Below are positions 27,075 to 36,555 of a DNA stretch of 64,000 nt, in pieces. A program made the position numbers and the translations under genes. Below the pieces are notes generated by a model. It did not search any database, was not told the origin of the DNA, and was given only the letters and a program-made list of their open reading frames with translations. The DNA lies in the NCBI GenBank assembly GCA_947167715.1, contig CAMVJD010000004.1, positions 47,052-111,051 on the forward strand, given 5' to 3'. The stretch comes from an uncultured Eubacteriaceae bacterium (GTDB lineage Bacteria > Bacillota > Clostridia > Lachnospirales > CAG-274). Numbering within the stretch: the stretch's first letter is position 1; the number at the start of each line of letters is the position of its first letter.

Positions 27075-27995
27075 ATGTGGACAAGAAGTGAATTAAAGAT
27101 GCTTGCAAAAGATGTGCTTCGCCGTACATACTGGATGAGCGTTGTAGTATCGCTTATATTCAGCTTTATAGGCGGCGGAGGCGGCGGTATGCGTTTTGGC
27201 TACAATGCACCGCGTACAAACCATTATAACAGCAGCACATACAGCCATAATTCGGGCAGCGGCAATATTGAAAAGGCGCTTATGGAAGCGGCCAAAAACG
27301 GAGAAATATCCAAAGAGGAATTTGATAAATACCTTAACAGCAACAATGCGGACGATCTTCCGCAGGCTGTAAAGGATGAGCTTAAACGGATATCGGACAA
27401 TGGTGCGGCTATCAGCCCCGACATTGATCTTGATGCCATACTGCCGTTTGTGCTTTTGTTTCTTGTTATTTTTTTAGTGGTCTTTACTGTTTCAACTATA
27501 CTGGCGGTTTTGGTGTTTATGCCGCTTCAGGTAGGCTGTCAGCGATACTTTGTAAGGGCCCGCGATGAGCAGGGCAAGGTCGATGATGTTGTTTTTGCGT
27601 TTAAGGATAATTATAAAAATGTAGTTTGGATAATGTTTGTAAGATATATGAAAATATTGGGCTGGAGCTGCCTTTTTATTATCCCGGGCATTATAAAAAG
27701 CTATGAATATTCTATGATACCTTATCTTTTGGCGGAAAAACCGGATATGACATGCGAGGAAGCTTTTGAAACAACACGCAGAATGACAAACGGAAACAAA
27801 TGGGATATGTTTGTGCTGGGTCTTTCGTTTATCGGCTGGATAATACTTGGCGTATTTACCTGCGGCATACTTATCGTTTTCTATGTTGCACCGTATATAA
27901 ACCTTACAAATGCCGAGCTTTATCATAAGCTTAAGGAGCTTAACAATATTGGTTCGTTTCCCGAACAGGATATTATGGACTCCGTTACATTGTAA
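27075..27995 (+). CDS. DUF975 family membrane protein
   Basis: The 306-residue protein begins WTRSELKMLAKDVLRRTYW and carries the DUF975 signature downstream: FIIPGIIKSYEYSMIPYLLA, then MTNGNKWDMFVLGLSFIGW and VAPYINLTNAELYHKL. About five membrane segments are predicted. Between the first and second lies a glycine-rich and polar loop of about 75 residues (GGGGGGMRFGYN) probably exposed. The family is widespread in Firmicutes with no established function. AAGGAG is placed ten bases before the ATG. Confidence 0.85.
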   Translation: MWTRSELKMLAKDVLRRTYWMSVVVSLIFSFIGGGGGGMRFGYNAPRTNHYNSSTYSHNSGSGNIEKALMEAAKNGEISKEEFDKYLNSNNADDLPQAVKDELKRISDNGAAISPDIDLDAILPFVLLFLVIFLVVFTVSTILAVLVFMPLQVGCQRYFVRARDEQGKVDDVVFAFKDNYKNVVWIMFVRYMKILGWSCLFIIPGIIKSYEYSMIPYLLAEKPDMTCEEAFETTRRMTNGNKWDMFVLGLSFIGWIILGVFTCGILIVFYVAPYINLTNAELYHKLKELNNIGSFPEQDIMDSVTL

Positions 27996-28015
27996 AAAGC
28001 ATTTGTAATAATTTT

Positions 28016-28061
28016 TACCCCCTGTGAATAAGCTATATCAAGGCTTGACAGGGGGTATTTT
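28016..28061 (+). terminator. Hairpin ending the DUF975 transcript and covering the spmA ribosome binding site
   Basis: accccctgt (28017-28025) pairs perfectly with acagggggt (28048-28056) and is followed by atttttat. It resembles a terminator, but the right arm is also the GGGGG ribosome binding site of spmA, whose ATG is at 28063. Confidence 0.7.
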
Positions 28062-28062
28062 T

Positions 28063-28653
28063 ATGCTTAATTTTCTTTGGGCGGGTTTTATACTTTTGGG
28101 TATTTTAACGGCCGCTTTTACGGGAAAAATGCATGCGGTAACGGTGGGAATGGCGGAAAGCGCAAAGGAGGCGGTATCTGTATGCATAACCATGCTTGGG
28201 GTGCTGTCAATGTGGACGGGATTTATGAATATAGCCGATAAAAGCGGGCTGACCGAAAAAATGACAAAGGCGATGCTGCCGCTTTTAAAACGGCTTTTTC
28301 CCGATATCCCAAAGGACGATAAGGCCTTTGAATACATAGGCAGCAATATCACGGCAAATATTCTTGGGCTTGGCTGGGCGGCAACACCTGCGGGCATATA
28401 TGCCATGCAGGCGCTTGACAGGCTTAACCGCTTCAGGGACGAGGCAAGTGATATGATGTGTGATTTTATGATATTTAATATGTCGTCATTACAGATAATA
28501 TCAATAAATATCATAGCCTATCGCAGCAGGTACAATTCTGCAAACCCATCCGAAATAATCGGTGCGGGCCTTATCGCAACGGCGGTATCCACGGCGGCAT
28601 CTGTTATTTTTATATTTTTAAGGCGTGCGGCGGTCGGAGGAAAAAGAAAATGA
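28063..28653 (+). CDS. spmA: Spore maturation protein A
   Basis: The 196-residue membrane protein is of the nucleoside-recognition (Gate) domain type that forms the SpmA/SpmB pair needed for spore core dehydration. It shows MLNFLWAGFILLGILTAAFTG at the start and SNITANILGLGWAATPAGI in the conserved Gate motif region. The ATG at 28063 is chosen over an upstream ATG because GGGGGT lies ahead of it and homologues start MLNFLW. The end overlaps spmB by four bases (ATGA). Confidence 0.93.
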   Translation: MLNFLWAGFILLGILTAAFTGKMHAVTVGMAESAKEAVSVCITMLGVLSMWTGFMNIADKSGLTEKMTKAMLPLLKRLFPDIPKDDKAFEYIGSNITANILGLGWAATPAGIYAMQALDRLNRFRDEASDMMCDFMIFNMSSLQIISINIIAYRSRYNSANPSEIIGAGLIATAVSTAASVIFIFLRRAAVGGKRK

Positions 28654-29183
28654 GGGTCATAAATTTTCTTTCCGACATGATAATGCCGCTGGTGGTAGCG
28701 TACATACTTTTTTACGGCGCAGGCAAAAAAATTAAAATTTACGACTGCTTTGTTGAGGGCGTGCAAAAGGGGTTTAAAACCGTACTTGAGATCATGCCCA
28801 CGCTGATAGGCCTGATGATGGCTGTGGGCGTTATGCATCACAGCGGCCTGCTTGAGATAATAAGCACAGCCGTGAGCCCGCTTTGTGATAGGGTAGGATT
28901 TCCCGCTGCTGCCGTTCCGCTTACGATAATGCGCCTTGTGTCCTCAAGCGCCGCAACGGGGCTTTTGCTGGATATTTTTAAGCAGTATTCCCCCGACAGC
29001 TTTATAGGGCGTTTTGTAAGCGTTATGATGTGCTGCACAGAAACTGTTTTTTATACCATAAGCGTGTATTTTATGAGCATAAAGGCTACCAAAACCAGAT
29101 ATACTCTTGCGGGTGCGCTGATAGCCAATGCCGCGGGGACTGTGGCAAGCCTGATGATATGCAGATTTTTGTGGGGAGGGTGA
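28650..29183 (+). CDS. spmB: Spore maturation protein B
   Basis: The 177-residue partner of SpmA begins MRVINFLSDMIMPLVVAYIL and contains the Gate motif with SSSAATGLLLDIFKQYSPDS and CCTETVFYTISVYF. Both proteins act in the mother cell or forespore membrane during late sporulation. Translation is coupled to spmA by ATGA overlap with GGAGG upstream. A short GC-rich hairpin (gggagc/gctccc at about 29202) follows, then mobile element copy 2. Confidence 0.94.
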   Translation: MRVINFLSDMIMPLVVAYILFYGAGKKIKIYDCFVEGVQKGFKTVLEIMPTLIGLMMAVGVMHHSGLLEIISTAVSPLCDRVGFPAAAVPLTIMRLVSSSAATGLLLDIFKQYSPDSFIGRFVSVMMCCTETVFYTISVYFMSIKATKTRYTLAGALIANAAGTVASLMICRFLWGG

Positions 29184-29257
29184 AAGGTAATTAAAAACGA
29201 TGGGAGCCGCGCGCGTTTCGCTCCCGGTCCCGCGCCCCAACACTTTTTTGTTTTTAA

Positions 29258-29410
29258 CAAACTAAGGAAGTCCCCCGCTTCTAAAGCGGGGGTGCTTACT
29301 TAAAATTCAGTAGGAGTCCAAGCTCCCACTGAATTTGGAATTGCTTGCAATTCCGTTGGTTATGAGTATGCAGCAGAAATTTATTTCTGCGGAATACGAA
29401 TATCATTGAC
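29258..29410 (+). mobile_element. Palindrome-rich non-autonomous element, copy 2 (153 bp, minimal form)
   Basis: It has the same ends as copy 1 (caaactaaggaag and gaatatcattgac) and again follows TTTAA. It retains the hairpins ccccgcttctaaagcgggg, gtaggag/ctcccac, ggaattgcttgcaattcc and gcagaaatttatttctgc, but lacks the inner module present in copies 1 and 3. It lies between spmB and murA and disrupts no gene. Confidence 0.85.
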
Positions 29411-29505
29411 CAAAAAAAGCGTTAAATACAAAAATTTAAAATTATAATTCCCGTTTAAAAAGGCCATACTTATTTTGAAGAAAAACTATTAAACGGAGAA
29501 TTGCT

Positions 29506-30777
29506 ATGGAAAAAAATACGGAAAAATTTATTATCAAAAAGGCTTTGCCGCTGTCGGGGGATGTAAGGATAAGCGGCTCCAAAAATGCGGCGCTGCCAAT
29601 ACTGGCAGCAACTCTTTTGACCGACAGAGGTGTAACGCTTGAAAATGTACCCGCGTTAAGCGATATAGAGGATATGCTGACGCTTTTATCCGGCTTCGGT
29701 GCAAAAATAAGCCGCAGCACAAAGGCAATTTCTATTGGCTGCGAACAAATAGAAAACAGGGTGCCGGATCATAATGTGACAAAAAAGATACGCGCATCTT
29801 TTTTGCTTGCGGGGGCGCTTTTGGGCAGGTTTGGCAAATGCTCCCTGCCTATGCCGGGCGGCTGCGGCATAGGGTTAAGACCGGTAGATCTGCATTTAAA
29901 GGGCTTTTCCGCAATGGGTGCGGATATAAGCATGGAACACGGCCTTGTAAGCATAAGTGCGCCGTATCTTCACGGTGCGGGTATTTATCTTGATTTTCCC
30001 AGCGTCGGAGCGACCGAAAATATTATGCTTGCCGCAGCGCTTGCACAGGGAGTTACCTTTATTTACAACTGCGCTACCGAGCCCGAGATAGTGGAGCTTG
30101 CCGATTTTATCAACCTTATGGGCGGCTTTGTCGAGGGCGCGGGAACGGACAGCATAGCCGTGCACGGCGTACCGTTTTTGCGCGGATGCAGCTGCCGCAT
30201 ATCCCCGGACAGGATAGAGGCAGGCACCTATATGCTTATGGCGGCTGCCGTAAAGGACAGCGATGTTTGCATAAAAAATGTTGTACCGCAGCACTTAAGT
30301 CCGGTTATACACAAGCTGACCGAAACGGGCGTGCAGATAGTAACGGGCGATAATTTTATAAGGGTAAATTCAAACGGCCTTATAAAAAATACGGATATAA
30401 AAACCCTGCCTTATCCCGGCTTTCCCACGGATATGCAGGCGCAGTTTATGGCGCTTATGACGACAGGGCGCGGCAGCGGGATAGTAAAGGAGACCGTGTT
30501 TGAAAACCGCTTTATGTATGTCTCCGAGCTTAACAGAATGGGCGCGGATATTAAGATAGACGGCCGAAGCGCAGTCGTAAACGGGGTGCGGCATTTAAGC
30601 GGCACGGATGTGAAAGCGACCGACCTTCGTGCGGGCGCCGCGCTAATAATTGCGGCGCTTATGGCGGACGGAAAGACCGAGATAGGAGAGATACACCATA
30701 TAGACCGCGGCTATGAGAATATAGAGGAAAAATTAAAAAAAATAGGCGTTGAAATAGAAAGGGTAAGGGAAAACTGA
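29506..30777 (+). CDS. murA: UDP-N-acetylglucosamine 1-carboxyvinyltransferase
   Basis: The 423-residue enzyme transfers enolpyruvate to UDP-GlcNAc, the first committed step of peptidoglycan synthesis. SGSKNAALPILAATLL carries the substrate-binding Lys-Asn, and PMPGGCGIGLRPVDLHLKG carries the catalytic Cys that fosfomycin modifies. Length and motifs fit MurA rather than AroA. AACGGAGAA lies about nine bases before the ATG. A SpoIID gene follows two bases later, a neighbour pair typical of Firmicutes. Confidence 0.96.
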   Translation: MEKNTEKFIIKKALPLSGDVRISGSKNAALPILAATLLTDRGVTLENVPALSDIEDMLTLLSGFGAKISRSTKAISIGCEQIENRVPDHNVTKKIRASFLLAGALLGRFGKCSLPMPGGCGIGLRPVDLHLKGFSAMGADISMEHGLVSISAPYLHGAGIYLDFPSVGATENIMLAAALAQGVTFIYNCATEPEIVELADFINLMGGFVEGAGTDSIAVHGVPFLRGCSCRISPDRIEAGTYMLMAAAVKDSDVCIKNVVPQHLSPVIHKLTETGVQIVTGDNFIRVNSNGLIKNTDIKTLPYPGFPTDMQAQFMALMTTGRGSGIVKETVFENRFMYVSELNRMGADIKIDGRSAVVNGVRHLSGTDVKATDLRAGAALIIAALMADGKTEIGEIHHIDRGYENIEEKLKKIGVEIERVREN

Positions 30778-30779
30778 AA

Positions 30780-31751
30780 TTGAAAAAATTTACGACACAT
30801 TTATATTTAATGATAATTTATTGTATAACGCTTTTTATTTGGATAAGTGTAAATATATTTGCGGATAAGCCCGTTTATGCCGAGCAGTCCGAAATATTGA
30901 CGCGCTCCCCGCAGATATGCACCGCCGAAACGACCACCCTTGTTTCGGAGACCTCGACCGAAACGACAACACAGGGCTTTGATATAAGCATACCCGCATA
31001 TCTGGAAAATTATGTTATAGGTGCGGTCGCAGCGGAAATGCCCGTTTATTTTGAAAACGAGGCGTTAAAGGCACAGGCTGTTGCGTGCAGGACTTATGCC
31101 TGCCGCGAATATTTTAACAATAAAAATACCGACCTTAAAAGCATAGGACAGGCTTATTTTTCAAAGGACGAATTAAAAAAGCGGTGGGGCGATGATACCG
31201 AAAAAAATTATGAAAAAATAGAAAAGGCTGTCACCGATACCCGAGGCGAACTAATGCTGTACCAAAATCAGCCGATACTTGCTGCTTTTTGCAGCGCAAG
31301 CGGAGGAATGACCGAGGACAGCGGCAATTTATGGGGAACTTCGCTGCCGTATCTGCGACCGGTAAATAGCGAATATGATAAAAATGCCCCTGTGTATATG
31401 CAAAATGTAAATATTTCCCTGCAAAGGCTCGCGGCGGCCTTGGGCGTAAACGATGCCTCGGATATAAGCATTGAAAAGCGCAGCGCTTCGGGGTATGTGT
31501 TAAGTGTAAAAGCGGGCGGCAGGGAGTTTTCGGGAGACGATATCAGAAGACTGCTGGGCTTAAGGTCAAGCGATTTTTATATTGAAATAAACGGTGATAC
31601 CGCATATTTTACGGCGCACGGCTACGGCCACGGCATAGGTATGAGCCAGTACGGCGCGGAATTTATGGCGCGTGACGGAATGGACTATAAAAAAATACTT
31701 TTGCATTATTATACCGGCGTAAGCATAAAAGCGGCAAGGATAGAGAATTGA
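30780..31751 (+). CDS. spoIID: Stage II sporulation protein D homologue
   Basis: The 323-residue protein has an N-terminal signal anchor (about residues 8-28), a Thr-rich linker, and the SpoIID domain. The conserved helix IGAVAAEMPVYFENEALKAQ with catalytic Glu and AVACRTYACRE, plus the terminal GYGHGIGMSQYGAEFMARDG, are characteristic of this lytic transglycosylase, which thins septal peptidoglycan during engulfment. The start is TTG, with AAGGG about 12 bases upstream; no better start is in frame. It is downstream of murA as in other spore formers. Confidence 0.92.
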   Translation: MKKFTTHLYLMIIYCITLFIWISVNIFADKPVYAEQSEILTRSPQICTAETTTLVSETSTETTTQGFDISIPAYLENYVIGAVAAEMPVYFENEALKAQAVACRTYACREYFNNKNTDLKSIGQAYFSKDELKKRWGDDTEKNYEKIEKAVTDTRGELMLYQNQPILAAFCSASGGMTEDSGNLWGTSLPYLRPVNSEYDKNAPVYMQNVNISLQRLAAALGVNDASDISIEKRSASGYVLSVKAGGREFSGDDIRRLLGLRSSDFYIEINGDTAYFTAHGYGHGIGMSQYGAEFMARDGMDYKKILLHYYTGVSIKAARIEN

Positions 31752-31794
31752 GAGGATAATTTATTACATTCATCTTAATTTTTGGTATTAATGC

Positions 31795-31823
31795 TTGCAA
31801 AACGACAAAAATTTCATTATAAT
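31795..31823 (+). promoter_or_regulatory. Promoter of ftsH
   Basis: TTGCAA (31795-31800) and TATAAT (31818-31823) with a 17-base spacer, 40 bases before ATG 31863. Confidence 0.7.
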
Positions 31824-31862
31824 GTTCTTAAGCTATTAAAACGGATCTTCAGAGGTGTACAA

Positions 31863-33761
31863 ATGAACGAAAACAACAATAATGAGCCCGAAAAAAAACG
31901 CGGCGATGCAGGTATATTTATAAGGCTGCTGATAATATCTATAGCGCTGACGGCAGTATTTAACATAATAAATACCTACAGGATACTGCGCCAGACAACG
32001 GAGGTATCCTACAGCACATTTATAGACTGGATAGACAAGGATTATGTAAAAAAGGTGGAGTTTCAGTCCGACAGGATAGAAATAACGCTGAAAGACAATG
32101 CCAAGCCCGAAACCATGGCGGCAAAGCTGGGAACAACGGTATTTCGTACCGGCTATCTGGAAAACGACGAGCTTATACCGCTTTTGCTTGAAAAAAATAT
32201 AGAATTTTCAACGCCTATTTTGTACAATTCACCGATATTAAGCTTTGTTTTGTCGTGGATAGTGCCGCTTGTTTTTATATTTTTTATTTTCCGTATGCTG
32301 ACCAGAAGCCTTGACGGCAGAATGGGCGGCGTTATGGGCGTGGGAAAATCAAATGCCAAAATTTATATGCAGCAGGAAACGGGCGTTACCTTTGCCGATG
32401 TTGCGGGACAGGACGAGGCCAAGGAATCGCTGGTGGAGATAATAGATTATCTGCACGACCCCGAAAAATACTCGCGTATAGGTGCAAAACAGCCCAAGGG
32501 CGCACTTTTGGTAGGCCCGCCGGGTACGGGCAAAACGCTTTTGGCAAAGGCCGTTGCGGGTGAAGCAAAGGTTACGTTTATGAGCCTTTCGGGCAGCGAT
32601 TTTGTGGAAATGTTTGTGGGCGTGGGTGCTTCGCGTGTGCGCGATCTGTTTAAACAGGCACAGGAAAATGCGCCAAGTATAGTTTTTATTGACGAGATAG
32701 ATGCTATCGGTAAAAGCCGCGACAATCAGATCGGCGGCAATGACGAGCGCGAGCAGACCTTAAACCAGCTTTTGTCCGAAATGGACGGCTTTGATACCTC
32801 AAAGGGTATTGTTATACTTGCGGCAACAAACCGTCCCGAGGTGCTTGACAAGGCTCTGCTGCGCCCCGGACGCTTTGACAGGCGTATTATAGTTGAAAAG
32901 CCCGACCTTATCGGCCGTGAAAATATTTTAAAGGTGCACTCAAAGGATGTAAAGCTTGGCAGTGATGTGGATTTTAAAAAGATAGCCCTTGCTACCAGCG
33001 GCGCAGTCGGCGCAGACCTTGCCAATATGGTGAACGAGGCGGCCTTAAGGGCTGTCAGAATGGGCAGGGAAGAGGTTTTGCAGGAGGATCTTTTAGATGC
33101 TGTCGAAGTGGTCATTGCGGGTAAGGAGAAAAAGGACCGCATACTTTCGGCTACCGAAAAGCAGATAGTAGCTTATCACGAGATAGGCCACGCGCTTGCC
33201 GCAGCACTTCAGAAAAATACCCAGCCCGTGCAGAAAATAACAATAGTGCCGCGTACAATGGGCGCTTTGGGCTATACAATGCAGATGCCCGAGGAAGAAA
33301 AATATCTTATGACCAAGGCCGAGATGTATGCCGAAATAGTTGTTTTGCTTGCGGGACGGTCGGCGGAGGAAATTAAATTCGGCGGTGTTACCACGGGTGC
33401 AAGCAACGATATCGAGCGTGCCACAAATATGGCCAGGGCCATGATAAGCATGTACGGTATGAGCGAGACATTTGATATGATGGCGCTTGAAAGCATACAA
33501 AACCGCTATCTTGACGGCCGCTCCGTATCAAACTGCAGCCCCGAAACGCTTGCAAAGCTTGATAATGAGGTGCTGGAGCTTATTAAGGACTGCCATAAAC
33601 AGGCCAAGGCGATAATCGGTTCGCAGGCAGAGGCACTTGACGAGCTTGCACAGTTTCTTATTGAAAAGGAAACCATTACCGGAGAAGAATTTATGGAGAT
33701 ACTGGGCAGGTTTACCAAAATATCGAAAGATACCGACGAAAATTCCGATGACAAGGAATAA
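31863..33761 (+). CDS. ftsH: ATP-dependent zinc metalloprotease FtsH
   Basis: The 632-residue membrane protease has two membrane helices (about residues 14-36 and 115-138) around a small extracytoplasmic domain, then an AAA+ ATPase with Walker [13 protein letters not shown], Walker [12 protein letters not shown] and the SRH region [18 protein letters not shown], and a zinc site HEIGH at about residue 439. It degrades membrane and regulatory proteins. AGAGGTG precedes MNENNNN, so an ATG 27 codons upstream, located before the promoter, is rejected. A terminator follows. Confidence 0.96.
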   Translation: MNENNNNEPEKKRGDAGIFIRLLIISIALTAVFNIINTYRILRQTTEVSYSTFIDWIDKDYVKKVEFQSDRIEITLKDNAKPETMAAKLGTTVFRTGYLENDELIPLLLEKNIEFSTPILYNSPILSFVLSWIVPLVFIFFIFRMLTRSLDGRMGGVMGVGKSNAKIYMQQETGVTFADVAGQDEAKESLVEIIDYLHDPEKYSRIGAKQPKGALLVGPPGTGKTLLAKAVAGEAKVTFMSLSGSDFVEMFVGVGASRVRDLFKQAQENAPSIVFIDEIDAIGKSRDNQIGGNDEREQTLNQLLSEMDGFDTSKGIVILAATNRPEVLDKALLRPGRFDRRIIVEKPDLIGRENILKVHSKDVKLGSDVDFKKIALATSGAVGADLANMVNEAALRAVRMGREEVLQEDLLDAVEVVIAGKEKKDRILSATEKQIVAYHEIGHALAAALQKNTQPVQKITIVPRTMGALGYTMQMPEEEKYLMTKAEMYAEIVVLLAGRSAEEIKFGGVTTGASNDIERATNMARAMISMYGMSETFDMMALESIQNRYLDGRSVSNCSPETLAKLDNEVLELIKDCHKQAKAIIGSQAEALDELAQFLIEKETITGEEFMEILGRFTKISKDTDENSDDKE

Positions 33762-33803
33762 GTGTGTAAGGTCAGTATTACGATTATATTACAAATTGAT
33801 TTT

Positions 33804-33847
33804 ATCCGCATTTACCCATTGAAAAAATGCGGATTTTCTTATATAAT
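33804..33847 (+). promoter_or_regulatory. Overlapping ftsH terminator and flippase promoter
   Basis: The stem atccgcatt/aatgcggat with T tail (33804-33840) can end ftsH transcripts. TTGAAA (33819-33824) in its loop and TATAAT (33842-33847) after its T run form a promoter with a 17-base spacer for the next gene. Confidence 0.65.
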
Positions 33848-33953
33848 ATATAAGGCTGCTTTTAAAAACTGCTTTTGGCGGTCACTTTGCTTTAACGCAT
33901 TATTCGGGGATACCCTTTTGTAAATTTATTTATTATATATCGGAGGTAGTATT

Positions 33954-35576
33954 TTGGCTAAGACCGAGAGAAAGGGCGGCTTTATAAAACAGGCTGCTAT
34001 ATTGGCGGCGGCGGGGCTTTTGGTTCGCGTCCTCGGCTTTTTATATCGCCTGCCGCTTACGGATATGATAGGCGATGAGGGCAACGGCATTTATTCCGCG
34101 GGCTTTTATCTTTACAATATGTTCCTTATTATGAGCTCGGCCGGACTGCCGGTGGCAATTAGCCGTATGGTGGCCGAAAAGCTGGCTCTTGGGGAGTATA
34201 AAAATGCAAAAAAAATATTCCGTGTTTCCATGACAACGGCATCTGTGCTCGGCTTTGTGTGTATGCTTATTATGCTGCTGCTTTCAAAGCAGTTTTGTAT
34301 GCTTATAAAAAGCGAAAGAAGCCTGTACTGTATTATAACACTTGCGCCCACGGTTTTTATCGTTTCCGTAATGGCAGTATACCGCGGCTATTTTCAGGGC
34401 TTTGGCACTACTTTTCCAACGGCTGTGTCGCAGCTTATAGAGCAGGTGTTTAACGCAATATTCAGCGTTTTTATGGCATGGTATTTTATGAAATATATGA
34501 CGGGCGACCTTATCGCATGGGGTGCGGCCGGCGGTACCATGGGTACGGGAATAGGCGCTTTTATGGGTCTTTTGACACTTATAGCCATTTTCCTGACAAC
34601 AAGGGGCGAAAGAAAGAGATTTTTTGCGGACGATAAAAACGATTACGCTATAGAAAACGGAGCTGTTATACTAAAAAGGCTTTTAAAAATAGCTGTTCCG
34701 GTCATTACGGGTACGGCCATTTTTTCGATGACCAACCTTATAGATATGGCTATGGTAAAGGACAGGCTTGCGGCTATAGGCACATACACCGACAAGGAAA
34801 TGGATGCGCTTTACGGTCTTTTGACCGGAAAATATGTTACGCTTACCACGCTTCCCGTAGCTATATCTACGGCTATCGCAACGGCGGTCATACCGAGCAT
34901 TGCATCGAGCATTGCGCTTAAACAGCATGACACAGTACAGTCAAAGGTGGATACCACCCTTCGCCTTACCATGATGATATCCATACCGGCGGCAGTCGGT
35001 CTTGGCGTTTTGGGCAATCAGATACTTATGATGCTCTTTCCCAACCACCCCGAGGGCGGCTCTCTTTTAAGGATAGGCGCGTTAAGCGTTATTTTCCTTG
35101 CTTTGAGCCAGATATCAACGGGTGTTTTACAGGGACTCGGCAAGGTGAACGCGCCTGCGTTCAATGCACTTTGGGGCAGCCTTGCAAAAATACCGGTAAA
35201 CTACTTTTTAATTGCAATACCGCAGATAAATGTTGCGGGTGCGGTAATAAGCACCACTGTTTGCTATATGATAGCAAGCCTTTTGAATTTCCGTGCGCTT
35301 GTAAAAGCAACGGGCGTAAACCCCGATTATGTGGGCATGCTTATCAAGCCCACGGCTGCAAGCATAATTATGGGCGCAGCGTGCGTGGCATCATATAAGC
35401 TGGTTTATATGGCAATACCCAAAAATACCGTTGCTACGCTTTGTGCGGTATTTTTCGCAATGCTTGGATATATGCTGGGTATGATAGCCGTCAAGGGCTT
35501 TGTAAGGGAGGACCTTGCAAATGTGCCTATGGGCGGAAAGCTGATAAGATTTCTTGAAAAGATAAACAGAATATGA
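33954..35576 (+). CDS. MATE/MVF-superfamily flippase of the SpoVB/YtgP type
   Basis: The 540-residue polytopic protein (about 14 membrane segments) belongs to the polysaccharide-biosynthesis/lipid-flippase superfamily. Typical features are GLLVRVLGFLYRLPLTDMIG near the start, MSSAGLPVAISRMVAEK and VYRGYFQGFGTTFPTAVSQL. In Firmicutes such proteins (SpoVB, YtgP/MurJ) flip lipid-linked cell-wall precursors; which of them this is cannot be decided from sequence. The start is TTG, supported by CGGAGG about nine bases upstream and no closer ATG. Confidence 0.9.
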   Translation: MAKTERKGGFIKQAAILAAAGLLVRVLGFLYRLPLTDMIGDEGNGIYSAGFYLYNMFLIMSSAGLPVAISRMVAEKLALGEYKNAKKIFRVSMTTASVLGFVCMLIMLLLSKQFCMLIKSERSLYCIITLAPTVFIVSVMAVYRGYFQGFGTTFPTAVSQLIEQVFNAIFSVFMAWYFMKYMTGDLIAWGAAGGTMGTGIGAFMGLLTLIAIFLTTRGERKRFFADDKNDYAIENGAVILKRLLKIAVPVITGTAIFSMTNLIDMAMVKDRLAAIGTYTDKEMDALYGLLTGKYVTLTTLPVAISTAIATAVIPSIASSIALKQHDTVQSKVDTTLRLTMMISIPAAVGLGVLGNQILMMLFPNHPEGGSLLRIGALSVIFLALSQISTGVLQGLGKVNAPAFNALWGSLAKIPVNYFLIAIPQINVAGAVISTTVCYMIASLLNFRALVKATGVNPDYVGMLIKPTAASIIMGAACVASYKLVYMAIPKNTVATLCAVFFAMLGYMLGMIAVKGFVREDLANVPMGGKLIRFLEKINRI

Positions 35577-35588
35577 AAAATAAAAAAA

Positions 35589-35620
35589 GCCGCCCAAGCA
35601 ACGCAAGGGCGGTAATTTTA
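35589..35620 (+). terminator. Terminator of the flippase gene
   Basis: Stem agccgccc/gggcggt with an 11-base loop and an AT-rich tail. Confidence 0.65.
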
Positions 35621-35635
35621 TTTATTAAGGGGTTA

Positions 35636-35755
35636 AGGGGTTTCGCCTGCGGCGAATTCCCCTATTATTTGGTGCAGGAATCGCTGTACGCCTTGCGGCG
35701 TTTCGCTCCCGGTCCTGCACCGGCGGGGTTTCGCCTGCGGCGAATTCCCCTATTC
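35636..35755. repeat. Direct repeat of a palindromic 30-base unit
   Basis: The unit beginning ggggtttcgcctgcggcg and ending aattcccctatt occurs at 35636-35665 and 35726-35755, and is itself palindromic. Between them ggtgcagg/cctgcacc forms a further stem containing gcgtttcgctcccggtcc, an 18-base word also found near 29214. The second copy runs into the yebC stop codon. Confidence 0.8.
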
Positions 35756-36475
35756 ATCCCAGCTATGGTAAACATTTTTCACGTCGTCGTCCTCGTCAAG
35801 AAGGTCAAGAAGACGGTTCATCTTTTTGATATCATCGGGGTCGGTAAGCTCGGTATAGGTTTGGGGTATCATTGTTATCTCTGCCTCGGCCATAGGTATG
35901 CCTGCTGCCTCTATTGCCTCTCTTACTGCGGAGAAGTCCTCGGGAGCGGTGATTATCTCGTAGCCCTCGTCTTCAACTATAATATCTTCAGCGCCTGCCT
36001 CTATTGCTATCATTTCAAGCTCGTCGCCGTCGATATCGTCGTCCTTTTCTATCATTATCTGACCCTTTTCATCAAACATAAAGCTTACGCAGCCGCTTGT
36101 ACCCATATTTCCGCCGCCCTTTGTAAATGCGCTTCTGACATTTGCAGCGGAGCGGTTTTTATTGTCCGTAAGCACCTCGACTATAACGGCAACACCCTTG
36201 GGACCGTAGCCCTCGTATGTGATGTTTTCGTAGTTTACGCCGTCAAGATCGCCGGCAGCCTTTTTGATGCTGCGCTCGATAGTATCGTTTGGCATATTGT
36301 TTGACTTTGCCTTTGCAATGGCATCACGAAGACGCGAATTGCTTGCGGGGTCTGCGCCGCCTGCCTTTACCGCAACAGCAAGCTCACGGCCGAGTACCGT
36401 AAATATTTTGCCCTTTGCGGCGTCATTTTTCTCTTTTTTATGCTTAATATTAGCAAATTTGGAATGTCCGCTCAT
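35750..36475 (-). CDS. yebC: YebC/PmpR family regulatory protein
   Basis: The 241-residue protein matches the YebC family along its length: [20 protein letters not shown], then the [16 protein letters not shown] segment and [20 protein letters not shown]. Such proteins act as transcription factors or, in recent work, as translation factors relieving stalls at proline stretches. AAGGATATGAAAT precedes the ATG. The 3' end overlaps a dispersed palindromic repeat, which supplies the last codons and stop. Confidence 0.94.
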   Translation of the reverse strand: MSGHSKFANIKHKKEKNDAAKGKIFTVLGRELAVAVKAGGADPASNSRLRDAIAKAKSNNMPNDTIERSIKKAAGDLDGVNYENITYEGYGPKGVAVIVEVLTDNKNRSAANVRSAFTKGGGNMGTSGCVSFMFDEKGQIMIEKDDDIDGDELEMIAIEAGAEDIIVEDEGYEIITAPEDFSAVREAIEAAGIPMAEAEITMIPQTYTELTDPDDIKKMNRLLDLLDEDDDVKNVYHSWDE

Positions 36476-36555
36476 ATTTCATATCCTTTCTTTATTTTCA
36501 AAAAAAATCATAACCAATGAAGTATTATACCATATAATCAAATAAATTTCAAGTA

